Shown piece after piece: positions 32,170 to 41,790 of a DNA stretch of 64,000 nucleotides (the stretch's first letter is position 1; every line of letters starts with the position of its first letter). Under the pieces are notes generated by a model that ran no database searches, had not been told where the DNA came from, and saw nothing but the letters and a program-made list of their open reading frames with translations. The translations under genes were made by a program, and so were the position numbers. The stretch is from Burkholderia pyrrocinia (GTDB taxonomy: Bacteria > Pseudomonadota > Gammaproteobacteria > Burkholderiales > Burkholderiaceae): contig NZ_CP094461.1 in the NCBI RefSeq assembly GCF_022809715.1, positions 496,001 to 560,000 of the forward strand. The letters run 5' to 3'.

Positions 32170-35100
32170 TCACAGGGTCGAAGGTTGGGCTGCAATGAGT
32201 GAAGGTGCATCCGAATCGGCGTGCGCGACGGCAACCGCCGGCGCGGCGCCGTGCGTCCTGGGCGCGAGATGGGCGGCCAGCGCGCGAATGGACGGGTAAT
32301 CCCAGACCGCGGACGGATCGACGGTCACGCCGAACGTCTCGCTGAATACGATCGTCATTTCGACGGCGAGGATCGAGTCGAAGCCGATCTCGGCGAACGT
32401 CGACTCGCGCGTCAAGCGAAGCTTGCGGTGCTTGAGGCGCTCGCCCAGCCACGCGATGAGCCATTGTTCGACGGCATGAACCTGCTGGCGATCGATCAGG
32501 CTCGCCGGCTCGCTCACGAGCGGGGCCGGCGCCGAACCGGCGTCTTCGCCGGCTGGCGCGTGGGGCGCGCGGGAGACCGAACGCGCATCGGCATCGGCGT
32601 CCAGCAACGGATCGACGAGTTGGCTTGCGCCCGGGATGGTTTGCTCGATCGAGCCGATCTCGAGCCCGGTGCGCGCTGCCCAGTCGTTCAATTCCACCGA
32701 CGTGGACAAGGCGGATCGCAGGCCGACCTGCCGCTGCGCCGCCTCGATCGCGAGTTCGTACCGGCTCTGCACCCAGCGCAGCGCGCCGTCGCCGACGCGC
32801 TGCTGCGCAGCCGCACGTTCGATCACCGCCAGCAGCAATCCCCATTGCGCGACCGTGCCAAGCCAGTAATTGACCCAGACGGCGGCGTGCGCGGCGCCGT
32901 CGAGTTTCGACGCATTGGCAAGCCCGTCTTGCGCCAGCTGTGCGCCCAGTTCGCGCAGCTCCGTGGCCAGCGCGCCGGCGCCCAGCGCACTCTCCAGATA
33001 GCGCAGCAAATCGTCGCTCCCGTTGAGCAGACGGCTGCCCAGTGAACCAGCAGCGTTTCGGTCGGCCCCTCGAAGATGCGGGTCAGGCGCGCGTCCCGGA
33101 AGATCTGCGGCGCCAGATTGGTCTCGATATAACCGCGGCCACCCAGGAACTGCATCATCTCGTCAGCGGATTGCGACAGCAGCTCGGAGCCGAGAATCTT
33201 CGATATCAGCAGGCAGTCTTCAGGCAGCGCGACGCCGACGTCCAGCTCGGCGGCCAGGTGCTCGACCAGCGCGTCGAGCCCGTCGATGCGGTCCCGCAGC
33301 TCGCCCAGGCGCAGGCGGCTCAGCGGATTGTCCAGCAGGAGTCCGGTGCCGACCTGGCGCCGCGCCCCGTAGCGATGCATCAGCTGCGCACAGCGTTTCA
33401 TTCCGCCCACGCAGACGGCAGCGATGCCGAGGCGCGCAATGTTCATCGCGTGCTGCGCCACGAGCATCCCCTGTCCGATGTCGCCGAGCCGGTACGCGTC
33501 GCTGATCCGTGCGCGATCCAGGTGCAGCGAATTCTGGATCATGCCGCGCACGCCCATCGTCAGTTCCTCGGCGCCGATCCGCACGCCCGGCGTGCCGGGC
33601 CGCACCGCCAGGCCGACCATCCCCGTGCCGTCGGCCTGCCTCGCGAACACGTTGATGATCCCCGCCCACGCGGATGAGCCGCTCCAGCTCTTGTTCCCCG
33701 TGACCAGCCAGTCGCCGGACTCGATGCGCTGCGCGCGGGAGGCGATCGCGCGCACATGCGAGCCCGCGGCCGGCTCCGTGATCGCGAATGCGGCAAGCAT
33801 CCGGCCGCTCGCGAGGCTCGGCAGCAATTCCTCGCGCAAGGGTTGCTGCGCATGATGCATGATCGGCAGGATCCCGAGCGTGTTGTTCAAGGCGACAAAG
33901 AAAGCCAGGGTCGAATCGATCGCGGCCAACTGCGCGAACACGCGCGACATGTCGCGATGGCCGAGGCCGAGGCCGCCGTGCGAACGGTCGATCGGCATGC
34001 CGAGCAGGCCCCGGTTCCCGAAATCGAGCACGACGTGCGGCGGAATGGTGCGACGTTCGTCGATGGTTCGCGAATCGATCCGCGTGCGGGCGTAGTGCCT
34101 GAGCCAGTCGTTCAGTTCGTCGACGGCGACGCTGTCATCGCGCCGGCGATCGTTGGCCGCCGGCTTGTCGATGCCGGCTGCCGGGTGCTCGGGCTGCCGG
34201 CGATCAGGTGCGGGCGTTTGCATGCGGCCCTCGACGTCCCACTGCGCGAGGATCGTCAGCGCGCCGTCGTGCAGCTGCGTGCGGCACGTGCTACGGCGCA
34301 CCTTGCCGCTCGACGTCTTCGGCACGCTGCCGGGCGACACCAGCACGATTGCGCTCGGGCCGATGTCGAGGCGGTTCCAGATCGCCTGGCGAATCGCGTC
34401 GATGAAGCTGTCGAGATTGCCCTTGCGCTGCGTGCGCTCGACTTCCGCCACGACGATCAGGCGCTCCGTGTCGACCTGGTCGTCCATGAAGGCCGCGCAA
34501 CCGTTCGGCACCAGTTCCGGCACGCCGACGATCAGTGCGTACTCGATGTCTTCCGAGTAGTAGTTGCGGCCTGCGAGAATCACCATGTCCTTGAGCCGGC
34601 CGGTGACGTACAGCTCGTTGTCCAGGATGAAGCCGAGATCGCCGGTGCGCATGAATGCCTGATCCCGGTCGCCGGCCAGCGTGTGCCGGAAGGTCGCATG
34701 CGTCTGCTCGTCCAGCCGCCAGTAGCCGGCGGCGACGCTCGGGCCGGCCACGCAGATTTCGCCGATGGTCCGATCGTCGCAACGCGCGTTGGTCTCCAGG
34801 TCGCGTACGATCACCTGTTGTTCGCCGTCGGTGCGGCCCACGCCGACCAGGACCCGTTCGCCCGGGCGGTCCAGCGGCTGCGGCGACACGCCCAGGAACT
34901 CGCTGCGCAACACGACGGATTGCCGCTGGAGCGCGGCCTGATCGACGCACAGCGTGCGGATCGGACGCCGCTCCGTGCGGCCGGCGACGTACAACGTTCC
35001 CTCCGCCAGCCCGTAGCACGGCAGGAAGCCGTCGGCGGCGAAGCCCGCGGCGGCGAAGCGCTGCGCGAAATCCGTCAGGGTGCTGGCGCGCACCGACTCG

Positions 35101-35987
35101 GCGCCGTTGTAGGCGACCCGCAGGCACGACAGGTCGAGCGTCGCCAGCTGTTCGTCGGAGATCCGCCGGCAACACATCCGGTACGCGAAATCCGGCGCGC
35201 CCGTCAGGTCCGCGCGGTACTGGCTGATCGCACGCAGCCACAGGTACGGATGCTGGATGAAGCGCTCCGGGGCCATCAGCACGCTCCGGAAGCCGCCGTA
35301 CAGCGACGTCAGGATCATGCCGATCAGGCCCATGTCGTGGTACGGCGGCAGCCAGCTGACGATCGTGCTTTGCTCGTCATAGGCGAGCCATTCGCGCATC
35401 AGCCCCAGGTTGTGCATCAGGTTGCCGTGCGACACCATCACGCCCTTGGGGCTGCCGGTGGTCCCCGACGTGTATTGCAGAAAGGCGATGTGGGAGGGCG
35501 GCACGCCGGCGGGCGAATCCACGGGATCCAGCGCCTGCGCGCCCCCGACGTCGAGCAGCGTGCTGCCGGATGCGTCGGTATCGGCGAGCCAGGTCGTGCA
35601 GCGCGCGTGGTCCTCGGCCGAGCACAGGATCGTGTTCGCGCCCGCATTCTCGACGATGCCGGCGATCCGCACCATATGCTGCCTGTTGCGCGGCGGGTAG
35701 GCGGGCACCGCGATCGCGCCCGCATACAGGCACCCCATGAAGGCGCTGACGTAATCGAGCCCCGGCCGGCACAGCAGCAGCACCCGGTCGCCGATGTCGA
35801 CCGCGTTCTGCCGCAGCAGCGCGGCGACCCGGCGGGCGCGCGCGTCGAGCTCCGCGAAGGTCATCGAGGCGGCCTGTTCCTGTTCGGGCGGGCCGCTCAG
35901 GAACACGTAGGCGGTTTTGTCGCCGAGTGTCGTGGCCCGATTCTGAAGCAATTCGCTAAGCGTAGTCGGCAAGGTCGCAGTGGTCAT
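32170..35987 (-). pseudogene. hmqF: hmqF, fatty acyl-AMP ligase - acyl-CoA dehydrogenase - ACP; frameshifted in this sequence
   Basis: From the ATG at 35987: fatty acyl-AMP ligase, about 1-590 (QYTSGTTGSPKG near 171, YGLAEGTLY); acyl-CoA dehydrogenase, about 626-985 (FAITEPAAGS, IFEGPTETLL); helical C-terminal part; ACP with GFDSI near the end. At about 33042 the frame breaks: the minus strand reads GTTCACTGGGC, while continuity into the downstream frame (LGSRLLNGSDDLLRYLE) needs one more C, as CACCTGGGC. As written, translation goes on in the wrong frame to a stop at 32823 (1054 residues), losing the end of the dehydrogenase and the ACP. Known HmqF activates a fatty acid, holds it on its ACP and introduces the side-chain double bond. 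Either the gene is inactivated here or a base was dropped in sequencing. Everything on both sides is otherwise intact. Confidence 0.85.
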
Positions 35988-36076
35988 GATGTCGTCGGAA
36001 GAAGAATGAAAACTGCAAGCAGCGGCCTGACGCCGGCCAGCGTCCATGTGTTGCTGCGGCGGACATCCGGATACGG

Positions 36077-36973
36077 CTATTCGGCGCGATGGAACAGATC
36101 GATCATGTGCATCATGCTGTTGAGATGCAGGAAACGCGGCACCACTTTTTCGCTTCTTGCCGCGTAACGGGCAGTCCAGTGGTGGGCCAGTTCTTGCGTG
36201 GCGGTGGCGTTGCCGCGAACCGCGCGCGCGTCGGCCTCGCGCGCATCGAGGCACGCGCGCGCATGCCGTGCGGCCGATCGGGCGAGCTCGCCGGTGAGGA
36301 TGCCGTGGTGCCCCAATGCGAGCCGCGGCGCGTGCAGCCGCTCGATGACGTCCAGCGAGTGCCGATACGCAAACAGGTCCTGAAAGACCAGCGGCAACCA
36401 GTGGGTAGCGTCGTGAAACTCGCCGAGCGCATCCGACACGAAACCGATGTCCAGCTGCGGACAGTAGTAGCCGAACTGGCAACGGCTGTGGCCCGGCAGC
36501 GCGATCGTGCGAATCTGCATCCCGTCGCCGATGTCGAGCTGCGTGCCCGGATTGACCGGGTAGAACGGCAGGTCGGACAACTCGGTGAAATCGACGCCGA
36601 CGGCGGGATCCCACGACCGCGACGCGTGCGCGTCGAGCTGACGGATGGTTCGGCAGGCCGACGGGCTCTGGAACGCATCGAACGCGTCGGGAGAACCGGA
36701 TACATGGAGCCACGGCATACGCGACTTGAGCGTCATCAGCAGGCTGCAATGGTCATAGTGCGAGTGGGTGATCAGCCAGTAGCGCAAATGCCGGATGCCG
36801 CCGAAGTCCCGCAGCAGGTCGTGAAGCTGCTGCCACACGAGCTCCGTCATGCCGCTCAGGCCGCCCTCGATCAGCGTCGCGGCCTCGTTGTTGACGATCA
36901 CGTACAGCGGCACGTCAGCCGTGCCGACGAGGGCCAGCCGCGGCTCGACCCACCCCGGGGAAGCGTTCAGCAT
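36077..36973 (-). CDS. hmqE: HmqE, PqsE-like metallo-beta-lactamase-fold thioesterase
   Basis: 298 residues, ATG at 36973, 5 nt past the hmqD stop with GGAG about 10 nt upstream (an earlier in-frame ATG at 37006 would overlap hmqD). Metal ligands: H70-x-H72-x-D74-H75 (HSHYDH), His in PGHSRCQ, Asp in VSDALGE, His in LGHHG. Numbering and spacing mirror Pseudomonas PqsE, a thioesterase that hydrolyses 2-aminobenzoylacetyl-CoA in quinolone synthesis and also affects quorum-sensing output. The role here is inferred from that family and from the pqsABCDE-like gene order. Confidence 0.88.
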   Translation of the reverse strand: MLNASPGWVEPRLALVGTADVPLYVIVNNEAATLIEGGLSGMTELVWQQLHDLLRDFGGIRHLRYWLITHSHYDHCSLLMTLKSRMPWLHVSGSPDAFDAFQSPSACRTIRQLDAHASRSWDPAVGVDFTELSDLPFYPVNPGTQLDIGDGMQIRTIALPGHSRCQFGYYCPQLDIGFVSDALGEFHDATHWLPLVFQDLFAYRHSLDVIERLHAPRLALGHHGILTGELARSAARHARACLDAREADARAVRGNATATQELAHHWTARYAARSEKVVPRFLHLNSMMHMIDLFHRAE

Positions 36974-36978
36974 GTCGT

Positions 36979-37977
36979 TCAGCTCCGATAGAGCGCACAG
37001 GCCCATGTCGCGCCCGCGCCGTAGGTCACGAAGAGGTTGAGCTGCCCGGCCGGCATGCGGCCTTGCTCGCGCGCGATGGCGAGCGCGACCGGAAACGCCG
37101 CGCTCGCCATGTTGCCCAGCTGATCGACGGAAATCATGCACCGCTCGCGGGGCAGCCCGAGTTGCCCGATGACCGCGTCGAGGATGCGCAGGTTCGGCTG
37201 GTGCGGCACGACCAGGCCGATATCCGACATCGTCAGCCGGTGCTTGTCGAGCATCTGCCGGCACGCGTCGACGATGCGTCGCGTGGCGTCCTCGAACATG
37301 GGGCCGCCTTTCATCCGGAAATGGTGCCGGCCGGCCGCGATGTCGCCTTCGTCGATGAAGCGTGGGCGTCGCGCGCCGGGCGCATCGGTGCTGAGCAGAT
37401 CGAACCGGGTGCCGTCGGCGCCGAGTGTCAGGTCGATCAGCCCGTGCGGCGGCTGGCCCGTCGCTTGCAGGAGCAGCGCGGCGGCACCGTCGCTCAGCAG
37501 GATCGACAGGTTGCGGCCGGCATTGCTGGTGTCGATCCGCCGCGACAAGGCCTCGGCGCAGATCATCAGCACGTTGCGATACAGGCCGCTCGCGAGGAAA
37601 TGGCGCGCAATCTCGACCCCGTAGAGCCCGCCACTGCATTGCGCGCGGATATCGAAGCACGGAATCTCCCGCAATCCGAGCCGGGGCTGGATGTAGCACG
37701 CCTGCGACGGATCGTGATGATCCGGCGACAGCGTATTGACGATCAGCAGGTCGACGTCGTGCGCCGTGACGCCGGCGTCGGCCATTGCCCGTTCCGCAGC
37801 CGGGCACGCGAGATCCGCCAGATGCTGATCGGGAGCGAGATAGCGTCGCGCCACGACGCCGGTTCGTTCGCGAATGAACGCGTCGCTGGTGTCGATCATG
37901 CCGGCGACTTCGTCGTTGCCGACGATCCGGTCCGGCAGCGCATAGCCCATCCCGGCGATGACGAGTCTGGCGGTCAT
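36979..37977 (-). CDS. hmqD: HmqD, PqsD-like KAS III: anthraniloyl + malonyl condensation
   Basis: 332 residues. The ATG (37977) overlaps the hmqC stop as ATGA, with GGAGG 7 nt upstream. It is a FabH-like ketoacyl synthase III with a complete triad: Cys114 in AQCSGG, His259 in PHQPN, Asn289 in LGNMAS, each within two residues of PqsD's Cys112, His257 and Asn287. PqsD condenses anthraniloyl-CoA with malonyl-CoA/ACP to 2-aminobenzoylacetyl-CoA, the aromatic half of the quinolone. It is the only one of the three KAS III-like proteins in the operon with a standard triad. Confidence 0.9.
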   Translation of the reverse strand: MTARLVIAGMGYALPDRIVGNDEVAGMIDTSDAFIRERTGVVARRYLAPDQHLADLACPAAERAMADAGVTAHDVDLLIVNTLSPDHHDPSQACYIQPRLGLREIPCFDIRAQCSGGLYGVEIARHFLASGLYRNVLMICAEALSRRIDTSNAGRNLSILLSDGAAALLLQATGQPPHGLIDLTLGADGTRFDLLSTDAPGARRPRFIDEGDIAAGRHHFRMKGGPMFEDATRRIVDACRQMLDKHRLTMSDIGLVVPHQPNLRILDAVIGQLGLPRERCMISVDQLGNMASAAFPVALAIAREQGRMPAGQLNLFVTYGAGATWACALYRS

Positions 37978-39083
37978 GTCTGCACCTCCTGCTCCGTGAC
38001 GGCGGCGACGGCGTCGCTCGCATCGGTCACGACGGTTTCGCCCCAGCGCCACAATTGCGCACCGAAGCCCCAGCCGGCGCCTGCGCCGGCAATCACGACC
38101 AACGATCCCGGCCGGATCACGCGTTGCCGGATCGACTCGTACAGCGCAAACGGCACGGCGGCCGACACGAGGCACGCACAATCGGCCACGCGAATCACGT
38201 ATTGGTCGGGCTTGAGCCCGAGCCGCTGTGCCCATGCGCGCACGAGCAGCGCCGACGGCTGATGGAACACCATCGCATCGACGTCGGCGATGCCCGTTCC
38301 GCTCCGGTGCAACAGCCGCTCGACGATATCGGGAATGGCCACCGGCATGAAGCGCGAGATCGCCTCCTGCGCTTCGGGCTTGAGCGTGAAATACACGCCG
38401 AACGGGTTGTCGGCGTCGGTTGCCGCGTCGTCGCCTGCCGCAGCCCGGGCGTTGCGCCACTGCATGGTCACGAGGTCGTAGCGTGTTGCATCGCTGTGAT
38501 ACGCGGCATCCAGCCAATCGGCGCCGTCGGGATCGGCCGGCTCGGCGACGAGCACGGCCGCGGCCGCGCCATCGCCGAAGTTCGTCGACGATTTGCTGGT
38601 GTAATCGACCACCGCCGACATGCGCTCCGACGAGCACACCAGGGCCCGCTTCACGCGGCCCTGCTTGATGAGATTGGTGGCGAGCTGCAATTGCAGCACG
38701 AAGCTCGCGCATTCCATCTCGACATCGGCGTCGAGCGCGCGCGTGGCGCCGAGCCTGTCGCGCAGCGCACGTGCGAGCCGCGGCGCGAAACGGCGCCGGC
38801 CGTCGGCGAGCGAGACGAACGGCGACGTCATGTTGAACAGCACCAGATCGAGTTCGGCGGGCTCCACGCCGGCACGGGCGAGTGCGTCGCGCGCCGTGCG
38901 CTCGGCCAGCGCAAGCTCGGATTCGCCGGTAGCGGGATCGATCATGTAGCGCGATTCGATGCCCCAGAATTTCCACCATTCCGACGGAATGGGCTCGACG
39001 CCCCTAAAAACCGGATCGTCGTTGAGTACCTGGCGTGCCGGCAGGCGGCAGGCGAGACTTGCGATTCGGACGTTGTGCACCAT
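37974..39083 (-). CDS. hmqC: HmqC, PqsC-like KAS III catalytic subunit
   Basis: 369 residues. The start ATG (39083-39081) shares a base with the hmqB stop (TGATG) and has GGAGG 5 nt upstream; this beats the in-frame start at 39104. The Cys (Cys125 in MECASF) and His (His274 in FHQPSA) are present, but the position of the usual Asn is replaced (the segment reads CACLVSAAVP). A Cys-His dyad without Asn is the known arrangement of PqsC, which with PqsB transfers octanoate to 2-aminobenzoylacetate to form HHQ. Here it should load a fatty acyl group and join it to the HmqD product. Confidence 0.88.
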   Translation of the reverse strand: MVHNVRIASLACRLPARQVLNDDPVFRGVEPIPSEWWKFWGIESRYMIDPATGESELALAERTARDALARAGVEPAELDLVLFNMTSPFVSLADGRRRFAPRLARALRDRLGATRALDADVEMECASFVLQLQLATNLIKQGRVKRALVCSSERMSAVVDYTSKSSTNFGDGAAAAVLVAEPADPDGADWLDAAYHSDATRYDLVTMQWRNARAAAGDDAATDADNPFGVYFTLKPEAQEAISRFMPVAIPDIVERLLHRSGTGIADVDAMVFHQPSALLVRAWAQRLGLKPDQYVIRVADCACLVSAAVPFALYESIRQRVIRPGSLVVIAGAGAGWGFGAQLWRWGETVVTDASDAVAAVTEQEVQT

Positions 39084-39970
39084 CAGACCTCCATCGTGCT
39101 GCATGCGATGCGCGGCCTGAACGGATCCAGCGTCATGGCGACCACCGTATGTTCATCGTCACGCAACGACATCGAATCCGCGACGCGGGACGCGAGCCAC
39201 GCGGGCAGCTGGAACGGGTTCGGGATGTCCGTCGAACCGGCGACGACATCGATGTGGAAATCGCGACCCGCGCCCGCGGCGATCGATGGCCATCCGCTCA
39301 ACCACGATTCGCAAAACAGCGTGGCGGCGCGCCGGTCGATGCAGCTCTGCACCGCGTCGACCATCGCGCGCACCGCGGTGGCCGCATTGGCCGGTTCGGC
39401 GTCGAATCGACCGGTTGCGTGATCGAACCGGCTCTCGAAGCGGGCCAGTGACAGCGTGCCGTTCGCGCGCCGGGCGGGAAGTGCGTCGAGCGTCGCGAAC
39501 GGGGGCGACTCGAGGTCCGCGTAGCGGCCGGCATCAACGCGGTCATGGCCGGAAGGCGTCAGGACGATCGCCCCCGCGCCATCGGCGAAGCCGCTCGTGA
39601 TCACCTGTTCGACGTCCGCGAGCGCCTCCGCACGAACGACGAGCGCGCGTCGATAGCCAAGCTGTTTGCAATGGCTCTGCGCGAGATCGAGTGCAAGCGT
39701 CCAGTCCGCATCGAGCAGATCGAACACGGCCGCATGTCGTGCACGCAGGTCGCGCTGCACCGGGTGCGCCAGCCGTGGCCCGGCGATCGTCGGCGCGTCC
39801 GCCATCCGGCTGGGAGAAATCGACAGGCTGACGATCAGATCCAGTTCCGACGCCAGGCAACCGGCTTGCAGCAGCGCCTGCCTGGCTGCCTTGATCGCGT
39901 AATCGTTGGCGCAGGATTGCGCGGTGATCGCTGGGTCCGGAATGGCCACCGCGGCTCCGAGAATTTTCAT
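39083..39970 (-). CDS. hmqB: HmqB, PqsB-like non-catalytic KAS III subunit
   Basis: 295 residues, shorter than a normal KAS III. The ATG (39970) overlaps the hmqA stop as ATGA; longer in-frame starts would lie entirely within hmqA. The thiolase-fold scaffold can be followed, but the active-site Cys region reads FDLLDADWT, the His region CESWLSGW and the Asn region VAGSTDIP, so none of the three catalytic residues remains. This is as in PqsB, the inactive partner of the PqsBC heterodimer. It probably completes the fold and substrate tunnel of HmqC. Gene order and overlaps suggest 1:1 co-translation. Confidence 0.85.
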   Translation of the reverse strand: MKILGAAVAIPDPAITAQSCANDYAIKAARQALLQAGCLASELDLIVSLSISPSRMADAPTIAGPRLAHPVQRDLRARHAAVFDLLDADWTLALDLAQSHCKQLGYRRALVVRAEALADVEQVITSGFADGAGAIVLTPSGHDRVDAGRYADLESPPFATLDALPARRANGTLSLARFESRFDHATGRFDAEPANAATAVRAMVDAVQSCIDRRAATLFCESWLSGWPSIAAGAGRDFHIDVVAGSTDIPNPFQLPAWLASRVADSMSLRDDEHTVVAMTLDPFRPRIACSTMEV

Positions 39971-41622
39971 AGGGCGTGCTCGTTCTGGACTGCTTGATTC
40001 AAGGGACTCGTCACACCGTGCCCCGCCTGCCGGAGCACGGCGCGCCGCAATTTGCCCGATTCGTTGCGCGGCAAACTGCCGGCGTGATAGGCAATACGAT
40101 GCGGACATTTGTACGGCGCAATCACGTTCTTGACGTGCTGCTGCAGCTGTGTCGTCAACGCCTCCGAGCCGCCGACGCCCGGTCGCAGCACCACATGCGC
40201 GCAGATGAGCGTGCCGCCCCATTCGTCGATCTGTCCGACGACGCCGCATTCGGCGATATCGGGATGGCGCAGCAGCGCGTGCTCCACTTCGCCGGGAGAC
40301 ACCGTGTAGCCGGAGCTGATGATCATGTCGTCCGCGCGCGCCTGATAGAACAGATAGCCGTCCTCGTCCAGGTAGGCGCTGTCGCCCGTCAGGTTCCAGC
40401 CGTGCTTCACGTAGTCGCGTTGCCGCGCGTCATTCAGGTAGCGGCACCCGGTCGGCCCCCGCACGGCCAGATAGCCGATTTCGTAGGGCGGCAGGCATTG
40501 GCCGTGCTCGTCCACGACGGCAAGGCGGTAACCGGGCACCGCCTTGCCGATCGCGCCGTCCTTCGCGCCGGTGTCGCCTGTCGACGCGAAGATATGCAGC
40601 ATCTCGGTCGACCCGATTCCGTCGATCAGGTGCAGGCCGGTGCGCGCCTGCCATGCGTCGCGCGTCCCGGACGGGAGCGCCTCACCCGCCGACACGCATT
40701 TGCGCAGGGACGACATGTCATGCCCGCCCAGATGGTCGAGCATGGCCCGATAGGCCGCCGGCGCCGTAAACAGGATGCTGACCCGATGCCGCTCGACGGC
40801 GGCCAGCAGCCGTTCCGGGCTCGCTTTCGGCAACAGCACGACGCTCGCGCCGACACTGATCGGAAACAGCAGCAGCGCGCCGAGGCCGAACGTGAATGCG
40901 AGCGGCGGCGACCCGCAGAAAACGTCATCGGCCGTGGGCCGGAGCACGTGCTGCGGAAAGCAGTGGCAGGCCGCCATCACGTCGCGATGAAAATGGACGG
41001 TTGCCTTCGGTTCCCCGGTCGTCCCCGACGTGAACGCGATGAGGCAAGGATCGTCCGCGCGCGTTTCGGCGGCCGCGAATTCCGCCGAATAGCCGCCTGG
41101 CCAGCGCGCGTGCGGATGCGTGTCCTCCGTCTCGTAGCGCCGAACTTTGCCGTGCCACTGCATGCTCGCCATCGCCGCGTCGAGTTCGGTCGACAGCCCG
41201 GCTTCGCAGATCACATGCGTGACCCGGGCTCGCCCGATGATGGTCGACAGTTCTCCCGCGCGCAGCTTCGGCATCGTCGCGACGGCCACGCCACCGGCCT
41301 TGACCACACCGAACCACGCGGCGGCAAGCATCGGGTGATTGGCACCGTGCAACAACACCCGATTGCCGGCCACCAGGCCCGCGTCGCGGACCAGCATGTT
41401 GGCGATCCGGTTGCCGGTATCGCGCAATTCGCGATACGACCACGCGACGCCCGACTCGGTCCTGATCGCGACGCGATCGCCCCAGCCCCGTTCTTCGACC
41501 GCGGTATCCAGCAGCGCGGCGGCGCAATTGAGAAACGGCGGAAACTGCAGCCCCGGCAACTCAAAGACAAACGTCGGCCAATCCTCGACAGGGGGCAAGT
41601 TCGCGCGGCAAAAGTCGTCCAT
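39967..41622 (-). CDS. hmqA: HmqA, anthranilate (2-aminobenzoate)-CoA ligase, PqsA-like
   Basis: 551 residues from the ATG at 41622. The family begins with DxFCRxNLPP, so this start is preferred, but the frame is open to a GTG at 41790 and neither start has a good ribosome-binding site. It is an ANL-superfamily ligase: FTSGTTGEPKA (P-loop), IDGIGSTEML (A5), LTGDSAYLDEDGY (A7) and the C-terminal Lys in RNESGKLRR. The opening segment and the GNRVLLHGANHP stretch are typical of 2-aminobenzoate/benzoate-CoA ligases. It activates anthranilate to anthraniloyl-CoA for HmqD. It is the first gene of hmqABCDEFG; transcription probably starts in the AT-rich region to its right. Confidence 0.88.
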   Translation of the reverse strand: MDDFCRANLPPVEDWPTFVFELPGLQFPPFLNCAAALLDTAVEERGWGDRVAIRTESGVAWSYRELRDTGNRIANMLVRDAGLVAGNRVLLHGANHPMLAAAWFGVVKAGGVAVATMPKLRAGELSTIIGRARVTHVICEAGLSTELDAAMASMQWHGKVRRYETEDTHPHARWPGGYSAEFAAAETRADDPCLIAFTSGTTGEPKATVHFHRDVMAACHCFPQHVLRPTADDVFCGSPPLAFTFGLGALLLFPISVGASVVLLPKASPERLLAAVERHRVSILFTAPAAYRAMLDHLGGHDMSSLRKCVSAGEALPSGTRDAWQARTGLHLIDGIGSTEMLHIFASTGDTGAKDGAIGKAVPGYRLAVVDEHGQCLPPYEIGYLAVRGPTGCRYLNDARQRDYVKHGWNLTGDSAYLDEDGYLFYQARADDMIISSGYTVSPGEVEHALLRHPDIAECGVVGQIDEWGGTLICAHVVLRPGVGGSEALTTQLQQHVKNVIAPYKCPHRIAYHAGSLPRNESGKLRRAVLRQAGHGVTSPLNQAVQNEHAL

Positions 41623-41790
41623 CGTCAGCGCTCGCAAGAGTGTGAGTTCGAAGTCCGCGATAGCGGTGCGGCGCCGGCCGGGCATATGGTCGGGCCCGTC
41701 CCACGCAGTCTGAATCGCGATGCCAAAGAAATGTGGTCGAGGCGGCAGGTACATGTCGCCGAGCGACGCACGGAGAACCAGGTCAATCAC

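Noticed and set aside
32170..33009. Separate ACP-type gene starting at a TTG at 33009
   Set aside because: It has no ribosome-binding site and its N-terminus continues the acyl-CoA dehydrogenase fold; it is the 3' part of hmqF.
32823..33040. C-terminal end of the hmqF frame as it reads without correction
   Set aside because: Residues after LLVHW are Trp/Arg/Cys-rich and match nothing, while the alternative frame continues the dehydrogenase and leads into an ACP; the former is the out-of-frame tail of a frameshift.
36974..38023. Longer N-terminus for HmqE reaching into hmqD and hmqC
   Set aside because: The added sequence is a shadow of the KAS III genes; PqsE-like numbering of the metal ligands fits the start at 36973.
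39971..40249. Longer N-terminus for HmqB
   Set aside because: The extra 93 residues lie wholly within hmqA in another frame and are Arg-rich; the ATGA overlap start is consistent with the rest of the operon.
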